This document shows positions 17,795 to 27,744 of a stretch of DNA of 64,000 nt, piece after piece. The stretch lies in the NCBI GenBank assembly GCA_902489775.1, contig CABUBH010000004.1, positions 8,042 to 72,041 of the forward strand, given 5' to 3'. Positions within the stretch are counted from its first letter, which is position 1; each line of letters starts with the position of its first letter. The position numbers and the translations under genes are program-made. Source of the DNA: an uncultured Collinsella sp. (GTDB lineage: Bacteria; Actinomycetota; Coriobacteriia; Coriobacteriales; Coriobacteriaceae). The notes under the pieces are model-generated. The model saw only the letters and a program-made list of their open reading frames with translations, was not told the DNA's origin and did no database searches.

Positions 17795-17831
17795 GGCCTT
17801 TTTGGGCAACTTTGAACGAGGACTGCCGTGA

Positions 17832-17876
17832 ACGAGTGGCGGCTTGGCCGGAAATGAGCGCTTTGCCGCCACTCGT
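17832..17876. repeat. 12-bp inverted repeat after the CoADR gene
   Basis: ACGAGTGGCGGC (17832-17843) and its exact complement GCCGCCACTCGT (17865-17876) are separated by 21 bases, with no T-run. It may act as a transcript-end hairpin. The rest of the 372-bp gap 17795-18166 shows no convincing gene. Confidence 0.6.
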
Positions 17877-18166
17877 TGGGGTCTGGAGCTGACGTGAGAC
17901 CGTTGCCGAAGTCCCGTTTGGAGCCGTTGCGGGACCGGTTTCGCAGCATCGTTGGTACGACCGTAGAGCCGGCTCCTACTCAGGGTCGGCACCAACGCGG
18001 GACCCGGAGCCAATGCAGCACCACAAGTGATCCAATCCTCTAGCTCACTGCCAATTCTCCTGCTAGCGTGTATGACAAAGGTGAGATGGGGTAGGAAAAA
18101 CGCATTACACGCGAGTGATGGGGAAAGGCCGACGTGCCCGTCCCTGTGCGGGGAGGAAGCCCATCG

Positions 18167-21100
18167 ATGCTGGAGCTCAAAGGTATTTGCAAAAGATACG
18201 TTACGCAGTCGTTTACGCAGGTGGCGCTCGACAGCGTAAGCCTGTCTTTTCGCGATAACGAGTTCGTGGCCATTCTGGGTCCCTCGGGCTCGGGTAAAAC
18301 CACGATGCTCAACGTTATCGGCGGACTCGATCATTTCGATTCTGGCGACCTGCTGATCGACGGTATTTCGACTAAGGATTTTCACGATCGCGATTGGGAT
18401 GCCTACCGCAACAACCGCATCGGCTTTGTTTTCCAAAGCTATAACCTCATTCCGCATCAGACCATTTTGGAAAACGTGGAGTTGGCGCTTACGCTCACGG
18501 GCGTGGGGCATGCCGAGCGCCGCCAGCGTGCGCGCGAGGCGTTGGAGAAAGTCGGCCTGGGCGAGCACGTTAACAAGCGCCCGAGCCAGCTTTCGGGCGG
18601 GCAGATGCAGCGTGTGGCCATCGCCCGCGCCCTGATTAACGATCCCGAGATTGTGCTGGCCGACGAGCCGACCGGCGCTTTGGATTCAACGACATCCGTA
18701 CAGGTCATGGATCTGCTCAAGGACGTGGCGCGCGACCGCCTGGTTATCATGGTCACGCACAATCCCGAGCTGGCGTACCAATATGCCACGCGCATTGTCA
18801 ATCTGGCGGACGGCAAGATCACCGACGATTCCGATCCCTTCGATGTCGCTGACGCCACGCGCCGCGAGGCCAAGCCTACGCGCAAAACCTCGATGAGCTT
18901 TGTGACGGCGCTGGGGCTTTCTGCCCGCAACCTTATGACCAAGAAGGGCCGTACGGCCATGACGGCCTTTGCGGGGTCGATTGGCATTATCGGCATCGCG
19001 GCGATTCTTGCGCTGTCCAACGGCGTAAACGGCTACATCAAAAAGGTCGAGGAGGATACGCTTTCGAGCTATCCGCTCACCATTTCCAAGCAGGATTACG
19101 ACCTGTCGTCCATGATGGGCGGGCAGGGGACCACGGAGGATGGCGATGATGTGAGCGGCGCTTCCGACAGTGAGGACGATTCGGTCAAGAAGTCCGATAA
19201 GATTCCCGTGGTCACGGCCGTGAAGGACATGTTCGCGAGCGTTAAGTCCAACGATATGACGAGCTTTAAGGCATGGCTCGATGACGGGGGCGACGGCATC
19301 GACAAAGAGGTCAACGCTATTCAGTACGGCTATGGCGTAACGCCGGTTGTCTATCGCGCGGGCAAGGGCGATGAGAAGCCCGTGCGTCTGGTGCCCAATG
19401 CCATGACCGAGGCCATGAGCGGCGGCGCGAGCTCGGCGGCAACGGTGAGCATGGAGTCCATGGGAACCTCGGTCTTCAACGAGATGATTGACGACCAGAG
19501 CCTGCTCGACAGCCAGTACGATGTCGTTGCCGGTCATTGGCCCACGTCCGCCAACGAGGCCGTGATGGTGCTTTCGAGCCGTGGCACGGTGGGCGACTAT
19601 ACGCTCTATAGCATCGGTGCGTTGGAAATCGATGAGCTCAACGACCTGGTCAACAGTGCCATGACGGCTGACGGCGGGGTCGAGACGCCCGAGACCGCTG
19701 CCGACTTTACCTACGAGGATGCGTTGTCTACGACGTTCAAGGTGTTGTCGCCGGCAGATGCGTATCGCAAAAACGAAGAGACCGGCATGTGGACCGATAT
19801 GTCCGGTGACGCCGACTTTATGGCAGCCAAGGTTGCCGATGGCATTGACGTGCGCATTGTGGGCGTGGTGCGGCCCAACGAGACGGCCAACGCGAGCGCC
19901 CTTTCGCCCGGTATCGCCTACACACATGCGCTGACTCGCCAGCTTATGGAGCGCGCGGCCGATTCGAAGATTGTGCAGGAGCAGCTTGCTCATCCCGAGA
20001 CGGATGTCTTTACCGGCAGAACGTTCGACGAGTTGCAGGGCGAGGCCAAGCAGGGCGTGGACCTGGGTAGCATGTTCAGCGTTGACGAGGCGGCGCTCAA
20101 GAGCGCGTTCTCGTTCGATACGTCTGCGCTCTCGAGTGCGGCCGGCGGTATGGACCTGTCTGGTCTTGACTTGTCCGGGCTGGACATTGACCTTTCGGGC
20201 GTTGGTAAGGACATCGACTTCAGCGACATCATGGCCAAAACGCCAACCCCAGATTTCTCGGGTATCTTTGACGGTCTGGAACTCACGCCCGAGCAAATGC
20301 AGCAGGCGGGAACGCTTGCCAACCAGCTGTTTGAGGGCTTTTTGCAGTCTGATCAGTTTAGGGCGCTGACACCCGAAGATCTTAAGGACACGTCAAAGCT
20401 TGCCGCCGCGTTCTCGGCGTATCTTGAGAGTGATACGGCAGCCCAGCAAATCCTGGCCCAGCTCAAAGCGCTGGGCGGCGATGCCTTGGCCGAGCGCCTA
20501 CAACAGGCGATGACCGACTATGTGCAAAAGCAGCTGGCTCCGTATCTGCAGCAGGCTATGGATCAGGTGATGAAGGCAATCAGCGAGCAGATTGCGGCGA
20601 CGGTGTCAACTCAGCTCAAGGCAGGCGCGGCAGGGCTTATGGACCAGATGGCGACGCAGATGTCTTCGAGTTTTGCTAACCTGGCGAGCGCCATGCGCGT
20701 GGATGCGAGCGCCTTTACTCGTGCCATCCATTTCAACATGGACGCCGAGGATCTGAGTTCGCTCATGATGAGCTATGCCAAGGCTTCGAAGCTCACCTAC
20801 GACAACAATCTGACCACGTTGGGCTATGCGGATGAGGCAGACCCCATCTCGGTTAAGATTTTCCCGCGCGACTTTGAGGCCAAAGAGCGCGTGCTCGATC
20901 ACATCGATGCGTACAACAAGCAGGTCAAAGCCGCTGGTCACGATGAACAGGCAATCTCGTACACCGACTACATGGGCATCATCATGGGTTCGGTGACCGA
21001 CATTGTGAACACCATCAGCTTGGTGCTCATCGCATTCGTGAGTATCAGCCTGGTGGTGAGCTCCATCATGATCGGCATCATCACGTACATCAGCGTGCTG

Positions 21101-21415
21101 GAGCGCAAAAAAGAGATTGGCATCCTGCGTGCGATTGGCGCGTCGAAGCGTAACGTGGCAAACGTGTTCAACGCCGAGACCTTTATCGAGGGCCTCATTG
21201 CCGGCGTCTTTGCCATTGTCGTCGTGGTACTCGTGAGCTTCCCGGTCAATGCCTGGGCACTTGCGGCCAAACAGGTCCCCAACCTGATGAGCCTGCCCGT
21301 GCAGGATGCGCTGGTGCTCATCGCGATTTCAGTGCTGCTGACGGTCGTTGCCGGCCTGCTGCCGGCCCGCAGCGCATCCAAAAAGGACCCCGTGGAAGCT
21401 CTACGCTCCGAATAA
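18167..21415 (+). CDS. ABC transporter with fused ATPase and FtsX-type permease (MacB-like)
   Basis: 1082 residues from ATG 18167 (GGGGAGG upstream; an in-frame start at 18134 is weaker). Residues 1-230 are a LolD/MacB-type ATPase: Walker A LGPSGSGKTT, signature LSGGQMQRVAIARAL, Walker B LADEPTGALD. A membrane helix near residue 265 is followed by a very long extracellular region (about residues 300-940). It contains a stretch with repeated LSGLD-type units and an alanine/glutamine-rich helical part, then three C-terminal helices of the FtsX fold with the linker ERKKEIGILRAIGASKRNV. It probably exports or extracts an envelope substrate; substrate unknown. Confidence 0.9.
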   Translation: MLELKGICKRYVTQSFTQVALDSVSLSFRDNEFVAILGPSGSGKTTMLNVIGGLDHFDSGDLLIDGISTKDFHDRDWDAYRNNRIGFVFQSYNLIPHQTILENVELALTLTGVGHAERRQRAREALEKVGLGEHVNKRPSQLSGGQMQRVAIARALINDPEIVLADEPTGALDSTTSVQVMDLLKDVARDRLVIMVTHNPELAYQYATRIVNLADGKITDDSDPFDVADATRREAKPTRKTSMSFVTALGLSARNLMTKKGRTAMTAFAGSIGIIGIAAILALSNGVNGYIKKVEEDTLSSYPLTISKQDYDLSSMMGGQGTTEDGDDVSGASDSEDDSVKKSDKIPVVTAVKDMFASVKSNDMTSFKAWLDDGGDGIDKEVNAIQYGYGVTPVVYRAGKGDEKPVRLVPNAMTEAMSGGASSAATVSMESMGTSVFNEMIDDQSLLDSQYDVVAGHWPTSANEAVMVLSSRGTVGDYTLYSIGALEIDELNDLVNSAMTADGGVETPETAADFTYEDALSTTFKVLSPADAYRKNEETGMWTDMSGDADFMAAKVADGIDVRIVGVVRPNETANASALSPGIAYTHALTRQLMERAADSKIVQEQLAHPETDVFTGRTFDELQGEAKQGVDLGSMFSVDEAALKSAFSFDTSALSSAAGGMDLSGLDLSGLDIDLSGVGKDIDFSDIMAKTPTPDFSGIFDGLELTPEQMQQAGTLANQLFEGFLQSDQFRALTPEDLKDTSKLAAAFSAYLESDTAAQQILAQLKALGGDALAERLQQAMTDYVQKQLAPYLQQAMDQVMKAISEQIAATVSTQLKAGAAGLMDQMATQMSSSFANLASAMRVDASAFTRAIHFNMDAEDLSSLMMSYAKASKLTYDNNLTTLGYADEADPISVKIFPRDFEAKERVLDHIDAYNKQVKAAGHDEQAISYTDYMGIIMGSVTDIVNTISLVLIAFVSISLVVSSIMIGIITYISVLERKKEIGILRAIGASKRNVANVFNAETFIEGLIAGVFAIVVVVLVSFPVNAWALAAKQVPNLMSLPVQDALVLIAISVLLTVVAGLLPARSASKKDPVEALRSE

Positions 21416-21416
21416 T

Positions 21417-21443
21417 GTGACAAAGGGACAACCCTTTTGTCAC
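21417..21443. repeat. REP-like palindrome, GTGACAAAGGG family
   Basis: GTGACAAAGGG pairs with CCCTTTTGTCAC (one bulged T), starting 2 bases after the ABC transporter stop codon. It is a degenerate member of the family also seen at 27745, 58491, 62217 and 63448. Confidence 0.75.
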
Positions 21444-21480
21444 GGCTAAAAGCAAGGAAGTCGCAAGGGTTGGGGCGGGG

Positions 21481-21507
21481 TTGTCGGCGAGTGCCCTCGG
21501 ATACAAT
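21481..21507 (+). promoter_or_regulatory. Probable promoter of the first P-type ATPase gene
   Basis: TTGTCG (21481-21486) and TACAAT (21502-21507) with a 15-bp spacer, 27 bases before the ATG. The -10 is good; the spacer is short, so the -35 assignment is weak. Confidence 0.35.
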
Positions 21508-21533
21508 CGAAGCCGTGCTAGAAAGAGGCTTCG

Positions 21534-23978
21534 ATGATTAGAAAATCGTTCTTTAATCCGTTCTCGTCGCTGCTGCTTGCGCTTGCCGGGCTGGCTTTTT
21601 TGGTCGATGTCCTGCCGCAGGTGGAAGGCCAGACGGGCGTGTTCGCGCCAGCTGTGCTCTTTTTGATGTGGCTGGTGGGCGGCCTGGTGCGCCTGTTTTA
21701 CGAAAATGAGGCCAAGCGCAGCTTTGATCGCCATATGTTTAAAGCGAACCACGCGGCCGTTTGGAAACGCGTCGATGCGTGTTGGATTCAAGTTGATGCC
21801 GACCGGCTTGTGCCCGGCGACGTCGTCCGCCTATATGCCGGCATGCTCTGCCCGGTCGACGTGACCCTTGCCAAGGGCGACCAGGTCCTTGTCTCGGAAT
21901 CGTCGCTTACAGGCGAGAGCGGTCAGACCGCCAAGCGGGAAGGGGAGACCGTTCGCGCGGGAACGACCATTGTCGACGGCAAGGCGTCGGCAACCGTCCT
22001 CGCCCGCATTGCCGATGAGCAGCCCGTTTTGCGCCGTCGCGCTCGAATGGGCACACAGTTTGGTGCCGGCGCCAAGAGCATCTGCGCCGCCCTGGTAAGA
22101 TGCATGCTCATCGTACTGCCGTTTGTCATTATGATTCGAGGCTTTGTGCTGGGCGACTGGGCGCAGGCACTGCTGTTTGCCCTGGGCACGGCCGTGGGCC
22201 TGGTTCCCGAAATGCTGCCGGTTGTCACGAGCGTTTGCCTTTCGGGCAGTGCCCATCGACTAAAAAACAAGCAGGTCATCGTTAAGAACGTTGACGCCAT
22301 GGAGTCACTGGGCTCCATGGACGTGGTGTGCGTTGACAAGACAGGCACGCTCACCGAAGATGCCGCGGTGCTCGAGTACTACACCGATATCCTGGGCAAC
22401 GAAAGCGAGCAGACGCTCAACCTGGCGTATCTGGAGAGCACGAGCCAGGGGGCCGCTGCCAATCAGCTCAATCGGGCCATTGCCGATGCGTGCGCGGCAC
22501 CCGAGCTGCACCTTGCCGCGAAAGACCTTGGCCACGCCTTTGCACTGCATGCCTCTGACCCCTTCGACCACGTCACCAAGGCTTCGGGTGTCAAGCTCGA
22601 CGCCACGCCCGGGGCGCTTGGTTGTTTGGGGCTACAGGTTCGCCCCGGCAATCATCTGACCATCGTAAAGGGCGAGGTTGAAAGCGTGTGCACACGCTGC
22701 GCCTGGGCAAACTTTAAGGGCGAGCTGGTGCCCATGGATGCCGATGGCCGTCAGAGCGCCTACGAGGTTGCCGAGGACATGCGCGCCGATGGCATCAAAG
22801 TGCTCGCCGTCGCCTATAGCACGACGTCGGCGGACTGGGATGACCTGGTGCTGTGCGGCTTTTTGGGCTTTTTCGATCGGCCCAAGGCGAGCGCTCGTGC
22901 CGCCGTGCAGGCGCTGTCTAACCTTTCCGTCGAGGTGCGCGTGCTCACGGGTGATTCGGCTTCGGTCGCTCGCTCAACATGCTCGCGCCTGGGCATTCCC
23001 GCCGATAGCGTTATCACCGGCAGCATGCTTCAGGCCATGGAGGAATCCGAAGCGCTGATCCGGGTGGGGAAGGCTCGCGTGTTTGCCGAGCTTACGCCCG
23101 CACAGAAGGCGCAGATCGTTAGCCTGATTCGCCTCTCCGGCCACATCGTCGGCTATATCGGAGACGGCGTGAACGACGTGCCGGCGCTCACATCGGCAGA
23201 CGTCGGCATTGTCGTGGACTCGGCTGCGGCCGAATCCAAAAAGGTGGCCGACCTGGTGCTGCTCGAGCGCGACTTGGGTGTTGTCGCCGAGGGCGTCAGC
23301 GAGGGCAGGACTTCGTTCGCCAATGCCTCCAAGTACATCCGTATCGCATCGAGCTCCAACTTTGGCAATATCTGTTCGGTTGCCGCCTCGAGCATTTTCC
23401 TGCCCTTTGTGCCGGCAACCGCTACCCAGCTGCTCTTGCTCAATCTGTGCTACGACGCCACCTGCCTGGCGCTTTCGTGGGATAACGTTGACGATGCAGA
23501 GATTGCCCGCCCCAGGGCCTGGTCGGGTAAGGGGCTCGGCAGCTTTATGCTTCATTTTGGCTTTGCGAGCTCGGCCTTCGACATCATTACGTTTGCCATT
23601 CTGTTCTTGGGCGTATGCCCCGCCGTCTGCGGCGCGCCCTTTGCCGCGCTCGACGCGGCGGGTCGAGCGGCCTTTATCGCGACCTTCCAAGCCGGCTGGC
23701 TGCTGGAATGCGCATGGACCGAATCGCTCGTGCTCCTGGTGTTGCGAACGCGCAGTGTCCGCGACGGGGATCGTCCTTGCACACCGCTCGTGGTGATGGT
23801 TGCCGTCATGCTCGTTGTCACGGCGCTCCTTGCGCTCAGTCCGGTGGCGCAGCTGTTTGGGCTCGCCACGCTGCCTGTATGGTATCTGGGCATCGTTGCG
23901 CTGCTGAGCGTGTTGTATCTTGTTGTTGCTTCGACGATCAAGCGGGTCTATCTGGCCCGCTCGAGCAGCTTGTTCTAG
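21534..23978 (+). CDS. Divergent MgtA-like P-type ATPase
   Basis: 814 residues, with AAGAGG before the ATG. All catalytic motifs are present: actuator SLTGES, phosphorylation site DKTGTLTE (Asp near residue 268), hinge YIGDGVNDVPAL, and the membrane motif AVGLVPEMLPVV that matches [12 protein letters not shown] of MgtA-type magnesium pumps. It lacks the cytosolic N-terminal tail and is about 100 residues shorter than the neighbouring MgtA at 24737. The nucleotide-binding domain is reduced. It may transport a different divalent cation or respond to a different signal. It is followed after 9 bases by a winged-helix gene. Confidence 0.85.
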   Translation: MIRKSFFNPFSSLLLALAGLAFLVDVLPQVEGQTGVFAPAVLFLMWLVGGLVRLFYENEAKRSFDRHMFKANHAAVWKRVDACWIQVDADRLVPGDVVRLYAGMLCPVDVTLAKGDQVLVSESSLTGESGQTAKREGETVRAGTTIVDGKASATVLARIADEQPVLRRRARMGTQFGAGAKSICAALVRCMLIVLPFVIMIRGFVLGDWAQALLFALGTAVGLVPEMLPVVTSVCLSGSAHRLKNKQVIVKNVDAMESLGSMDVVCVDKTGTLTEDAAVLEYYTDILGNESEQTLNLAYLESTSQGAAANQLNRAIADACAAPELHLAAKDLGHAFALHASDPFDHVTKASGVKLDATPGALGCLGLQVRPGNHLTIVKGEVESVCTRCAWANFKGELVPMDADGRQSAYEVAEDMRADGIKVLAVAYSTTSADWDDLVLCGFLGFFDRPKASARAAVQALSNLSVEVRVLTGDSASVARSTCSRLGIPADSVITGSMLQAMEESEALIRVGKARVFAELTPAQKAQIVSLIRLSGHIVGYIGDGVNDVPALTSADVGIVVDSAAAESKKVADLVLLERDLGVVAEGVSEGRTSFANASKYIRIASSSNFGNICSVAASSIFLPFVPATATQLLLLNLCYDATCLALSWDNVDDAEIARPRAWSGKGLGSFMLHFGFASSAFDIITFAILFLGVCPAVCGAPFAALDAAGRAAFIATFQAGWLLECAWTESLVLLVLRTRSVRDGDRPCTPLVVMVAVMLVVTALLALSPVAQLFGLATLPVWYLGIVALLSVLYLVVASTIKRVYLARSSSLF

Positions 23979-23987
23979 GGCGGTTCT

Positions 23988-24470
23988 ATGCGTACCAACA
24001 GAACCAACATCGCGATTACGCCGGCCGAGGCCGCCGAGCTCAGCAGCGCGCTGTTCTCGTCTGGCAGCGCTGCCGCCCTGGAGCTCGCGCCCGTGTTTGC
24101 CGATATCGCATCGGGCAAGCTGACTGCTATCGAGCTGGCGGTTGCCGGCTCGCAGGCAAGTGCCGCCACTGGACCCATCGTTATCGGCGAGCTTTCGATC
24201 GACCTGGCCTCGCGCACCGTCAAGGTGTCGGACGCGCCGGTCTCGCTCACGCCCAAGGAGTTCGACATCCTTGCCTTTTTGGCGAGCAACCGGGGTACGG
24301 TCTTTAGCAAAGAGGAAATCTACCGGGCGGTGTGGCAAAACGAGTATCTGCTCGATGACAGCAACATCATGGCCTTCGTCCGCAAAATTCGAAAGAAGAT
24401 TGAGCCCGAACCAGACAACCCCCACTACCTGCTGACTGTATGGGGCGTGGGCTACAAAATGGCCGAGTAA
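23988..24470 (+). CDS. Receiver-less winged-helix DNA-binding protein (OmpR C-terminal type)
   Basis: 160 residues. The C-terminal 100 residues are a full OmpR/PhoB winged helix (IVIGELSIDLASRTVKV, LTPKEFDILAFLASNRGTVF, then LLTVWGVGYKMAE). The first 60 residues are Ala-rich with no receiver Asp, so it is not a normal two-component regulator. It sits 9 bases after a P-type ATPase and before a second one, and a strong terminator follows. Control of one or both pumps by a non-phosphorelay mechanism is inferred from position. Confidence 0.85.
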   Translation: MRTNRTNIAITPAEAAELSSALFSSGSAAALELAPVFADIASGKLTAIELAVAGSQASAATGPIVIGELSIDLASRTVKVSDAPVSLTPKEFDILAFLASNRGTVFSKEEIYRAVWQNEYLLDDSNIMAFVRKIRKKIEPEPDNPHYLLTVWGVGYKMAE

Positions 24471-24534
24471 CGCTTCGGGTATTCGCTCCCATCGATCCAA
24501 ATAGTCACTTTGACAATCCTTGCCAAATCGCAAG

Positions 24535-24580
24535 AAAGCCGCAAGAAACCAGCCATGTGCTCGGTCTTGCGGCTTTTCTA
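24535..24580 (+). terminator. Strong rho-independent terminator
   Basis: AAAGCCGCAAGA (24535-24546) pairs perfectly with TCTTGCGGCTTT (24565-24576), followed by TTCTATTCT. It separates the first ATPase/winged-helix unit from mgtA. Confidence 0.9.
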
Positions 24581-24584
24581 TTCT

Positions 24585-24736
24585 GTAGACAGTCGCGGAC
24601 GCGAAAGAGAGGTGAGGACCGTGAGCGGCAGTGACAGTACCAGTAACGCAGGACGAAGTTGCCGGCGCGGGTCCACTTTGATGGGGGCGCGCGGCTGATT
24701 CGCCCTGCGTCCGATCGATAGAACGGAGCGAGGCAA
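24585..24736 (+). promoter_or_regulatory. Structured mgtA leader region
   Basis: About 150 bases between the terminator and mgtA. Long-range pairing is visible: ACGCAGG (24646-24652) with CCTGCGT (24704-24710), enclosing a GC-rich stem region. It contains AGGTGAGG, which recalls the start of M-box magnesium riboswitches, but the other conserved M-box elements are not recognisable. It also holds a possible 25-codon leader ORF (next entry). I regard it as a likely cis-regulatory leader of unknown class. Confidence 0.4.
24621..24698 (+). CDS. Candidate leader peptide upstream of mgtA
   Basis: GTG start with AGAGAGGTGAGG immediately upstream, 25 codons, ending 38 bases before mgtA. The product is hydrophilic and Ser/Arg/Gly-rich (MSGSDSTSNAGRSCRRG at its start). 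Bacterial mgtA genes can be controlled by translation of a leader ORF (MgtL in Salmonella), which makes it worth noting, but this peptide has no similarity to MgtL and could be fortuitous. Confidence 0.25.
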   Translation: MSGSDSTSNAGRSCRRGSTLMGARG

Positions 24737-27505
24737 TTGAAGAAGATGACTATGCGCCATACGCCGTCTGCGGTTCAGGCGCAAAACGAACTGATGAGGC
24801 ATCGCGCGGAGGGTCGCATCCAGTATGCGGCGACCATTCCGCTGACGGAGGCCCTATCCTGGGTCGGCTCGAATCTCGGCGGCCTTAATCGCGACGAGGT
24901 CGCGCACAGCGAAGCCGACAACGGGCGTAACGTGGTCACGCGTGGCAAGAAGAAGTCGATTGCCCGCAAGCTTGCGGACGCGTTCGTCAATCCCTTCACG
25001 GCGATTCTGTTTTTCCTGGCCATCATTTCGGCAGCGACCGACATGGTGTTTCCAGCGTTGTCGATGATGGGCAGCACGCCCGAAGACTTTGACCCGCTGA
25101 CGGTGATCATCATCACCACGATGGTCGTGCTCTCGGGCACGCTGCGCTATATCCAGGAAGCGCGCAGCGGCAACGCGGCCGAAAAGCTGCTCGATATGAT
25201 TACGACCACCGTGACAGTCACCCGCGAGGATGCCCCTAGGACCGAGATTCCCATCGACGACGTGGTGGTTGGTGACATCGTGCACCTGTCCGCCGGTGAC
25301 ATGATTCCCGCCGATGTGAGAATCATTGAGGCTAAGGACCTCTTTGTGAGCCAGGCAAGCCTGACGGGCGAGAGCGAGCCGGTCGAGAAGGTTCCCGCGA
25401 CGTGCACCGAGTCCGATTCGGCAACGTCGTTCGAGAACATCGCCCTCATGGGCAGCAGTGTGATCTCGGGCAGCGCGACGGCGCTCGCCTTTAGCGTGGG
25501 CGAGCAGACCTTGTTTGGCTCTATGGCATCGAGCCTGTCCGAGGATGCCGTAGAGACGAGCTTTTCCAAAGGCGTCAATAGCGTCTCGTGGGTGCTCATC
25601 CGCTTTATGATGGTGATGGTTCCGTTTGTCTTTATGATTAACGGCGTCACCAAGGGCGATTGGCTTAATGCTGGCCTGTTTGCCATCAGCATCGCCGTGG
25701 GCCTGACACCCGAGATGCTGCCCATGATCGTTACCACGTGCCTTGCCAAGGGCGCCGTGGCTATGAGCAAAAAGCAGACCATCGTTAAGAACCTCAACTC
25801 GATTCAAAACTTTGGCGCGATGGACGTGCTGTGCACGGACAAGACTGGCACGCTGACGCAGGACCAGGTGGTGCTGGAGTATCACTGGAACATCGATGGC
25901 CAGGAGGATTCGCGCGTTCTGCGCCATGCCTACCTCAACAGCTATTTCCAGACGGGCTACAAGAATCTGATGGATCTGGCGATCATCAAATGCACCGAGG
26001 AAGAGGAGCAAAACGACCCGAGTCTCACCGACCTTTCCGAGGCCTATGTGAAGGTCGACGAGGTGCCGTTTGACTTTACGCGCCGTCGCCTTACCACCGT
26101 GGTGCGCGATCGAAGCGGCAAAACCCAGATGGTCACCAAGGGTGCAGTCGAGGAGATGCTGTCGGTGTGCTCGCATGCCGAGATTGATGGCGGCGTTCAC
26201 GTGCTGGACGACGAGGTGCGCGAGCGCATTTTGGCAACGGTCGCCGACCTTAACGACGACGGCTTCCGCGTGTTGGCAATCGCTCAAAAGTCCAACCCGT
26301 CGCCTGTCGGTGCCTTTAGCGCCGATGATGAGCGCGACATGGTGCTGATCGGCTACCTGGCGTTTTTGGATCCGCCCAAAGAGTCCACGGCCGATGCTAT
26401 CGAGGCGCTGCGCAACCACGGTGTAGCCACCAAGATCTTGACCGGCGACAATGAGAAGGTCACGCGCACCATCTGCAAGCAGGTGGGACTCGAGGTCAAC
26501 AACATGCTGCTCGGCAGCGATATCGCCGCAATGGACGACGCCGAGCTCGCTCGTCGCGCCGAGGACGTGCAGGTCTTTGCCAAGCTTACGCCCGATCAAA
26601 AAGCGCGCGTCGTGTCCGTGCTGCGTGCAAACGGTCATGTGGTGGGCTACATGGGCGACGGCATCAACGACGCCTCGGCCATGAAGTCGTCCGACATCGG
26701 CATCTCGGTCGATACTGCGGTCGACGTGGCCAAGGAGTCGGCCGATATCATCTTGCTCGAGAAGGATTTGATGGTGCTCGAGGAGGGCATCATCGAGGGG
26801 CGCAAGACCTACGCCAACATGATCAAGTACATCAAGATGACCGCAAGCTCCAACTTCGGCAATATGTTCAGCGTGCTTGCCGCATCCGCCCTGCTGCCGT
26901 TTTTGCCGATGATGAGCATCCAGCTGATCCTGCTCAACCTGATCTATGACTGCAGCTGCCTGGCGATTCCCTGGGACAACGTGGACGAGGAGTTCCTGCG
27001 CGTGCCGCGTACCTGGGACGCTTCGAGTGTTGGCAGGTTCATGATCTGGATCGGGCCCACCAGCTCCATCTTCGACTTTATGACCTATATCTTTATGTAC
27101 TTCGTTTTCTGCCCCCTGTTCGTGAGCCATGGCGTGCTGTTCAACGACCTGGCGAGCGTCTACTCGGGCGCCGCGCTGGAGCAGATGCAGCTGGCCTACA
27201 TCGCGCTGTTCCAGGCTGGATGGTTCGTCGAGTCTATGTGGAGCCAGACGCTGGTCATCCACATGATCCGTACGCCTAAGTTGCCGTTTATCCAGAGCCG
27301 TGCCTCGGCTCCGGTGATGCTGCTCACGATGACGGGCATCGCGCTGCTCACGCTGATCCCGTTTAGCCCGCTTGGCCCCACGCTGGGTCTGGGCGCCCTG
27401 CCTGTCGAGTACTTCTTGTTCCTGATTCCGTGCATCTTGCTGTACATGGCGCTGGCGACGAGCCTTAAGAAGGCCTATGTCAAGCGTTACGGCGAGCTGC
27501 TGTAG
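24737..27505 (+). CDS. mgtA: MgtA-type magnesium-transporting P-type ATPase
   Basis: 922 residues starting at TTG 24737 (GGAGCGAGG upstream; ATG 24746 is an alternative). Full P3B/MgtA architecture: cytosolic N-terminus, actuator [11 protein letters not shown], motif [20 protein letters not shown], phosphorylation site [10 protein letters not shown] (Asp near residue 368), hinge [11 protein letters not shown] and ten predicted helices including [15 protein letters not shown]. It imports Mg2+ using ATP under magnesium limitation. It is probably co-transcribed with the 51-residue membrane protein downstream. Confidence 0.95.
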   Translation: MKKMTMRHTPSAVQAQNELMRHRAEGRIQYAATIPLTEALSWVGSNLGGLNRDEVAHSEADNGRNVVTRGKKKSIARKLADAFVNPFTAILFFLAIISAATDMVFPALSMMGSTPEDFDPLTVIIITTMVVLSGTLRYIQEARSGNAAEKLLDMITTTVTVTREDAPRTEIPIDDVVVGDIVHLSAGDMIPADVRIIEAKDLFVSQASLTGESEPVEKVPATCTESDSATSFENIALMGSSVISGSATALAFSVGEQTLFGSMASSLSEDAVETSFSKGVNSVSWVLIRFMMVMVPFVFMINGVTKGDWLNAGLFAISIAVGLTPEMLPMIVTTCLAKGAVAMSKKQTIVKNLNSIQNFGAMDVLCTDKTGTLTQDQVVLEYHWNIDGQEDSRVLRHAYLNSYFQTGYKNLMDLAIIKCTEEEEQNDPSLTDLSEAYVKVDEVPFDFTRRRLTTVVRDRSGKTQMVTKGAVEEMLSVCSHAEIDGGVHVLDDEVRERILATVADLNDDGFRVLAIAQKSNPSPVGAFSADDERDMVLIGYLAFLDPPKESTADAIEALRNHGVATKILTGDNEKVTRTICKQVGLEVNNMLLGSDIAAMDDAELARRAEDVQVFAKLTPDQKARVVSVLRANGHVVGYMGDGINDASAMKSSDIGISVDTAVDVAKESADIILLEKDLMVLEEGIIEGRKTYANMIKYIKMTASSNFGNMFSVLAASALLPFLPMMSIQLILLNLIYDCSCLAIPWDNVDEEFLRVPRTWDASSVGRFMIWIGPTSSIFDFMTYIFMYFVFCPLFVSHGVLFNDLASVYSGAALEQMQLAYIALFQAGWFVESMWSQTLVIHMIRTPKLPFIQSRASAPVMLLTMTGIALLTLIPFSPLGPTLGLGALPVEYFLFLIPCILLYMALATSLKKAYVKRYGELL

Positions 27506-27533
27506 TGACTTCGATGTAGAGAGGAGCGTTTAC

Positions 27534-27689
27534 ATGAACTGGGCTCAGATTTGGATCGATTTGTTTGGGACTACGGAGTGGCTTGGGCTCAACATGGGCT
27601 TTTGGGTGGCCAATGGTGTTGTCCTGGTGATTGTCATCATTATGAACGTCATCTTTTGGAGCATGAAGCCGCTGCCCAAGGACGAATAA
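27534..27689 (+). CDS. Small membrane protein encoded next to mgtA
   Basis: 51 residues, with GAGGAG 8 bases before the ATG and 28 bases after mgtA. An amphipathic N-terminus rich in Trp (MNWAQIWIDLFGTTEWLGL) is followed by one membrane helix (FWVANGVVLVIVIIMNVIFW) and a short charged tail (PLPKDE). Small single-helix proteins modulate MgtA or MgtB in enterobacteria (MgtS, MgtR). Sequence similarity to those is not evident, so a regulatory or subunit role is inference from position. Confidence 0.75.
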   Translation: MNWAQIWIDLFGTTEWLGLNMGFWVANGVVLVIVIIMNVIFWSMKPLPKDE

Positions 27690-27744
27690 CATGCATGGGA
27701 TTGCCTGCGCCGCTGTGCCAAAATAAACACTCGAATGATGTGCA

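Noticed and set aside
17880..18120. Possible tRNA or CRISPR-like repeats in the gap before the ABC transporter
   Set aside because: No cloverleaf and no regularly spaced identical repeats could be found; only loosely similar GGACCGG/GACCCGG words.
17054..18568. 504-codon minus-strand frame, and similar long antisense frames at 18686-20296, 22974-24533, 24854-27262, 30944-32278, 45240-46829 and 47010-48506
   Set aside because: Each lies antisense to a gene with clear family motifs and crosses gene boundaries; their translations show no motifs, signals or usable ribosome sites.
24585..24736. M-box magnesium riboswitch
   Set aside because: Only AGGTGAGG matches; the later conserved GCTGCTGCCC and AGACGCC blocks of the M-box are absent, so I list it only as an unknown structured leader.
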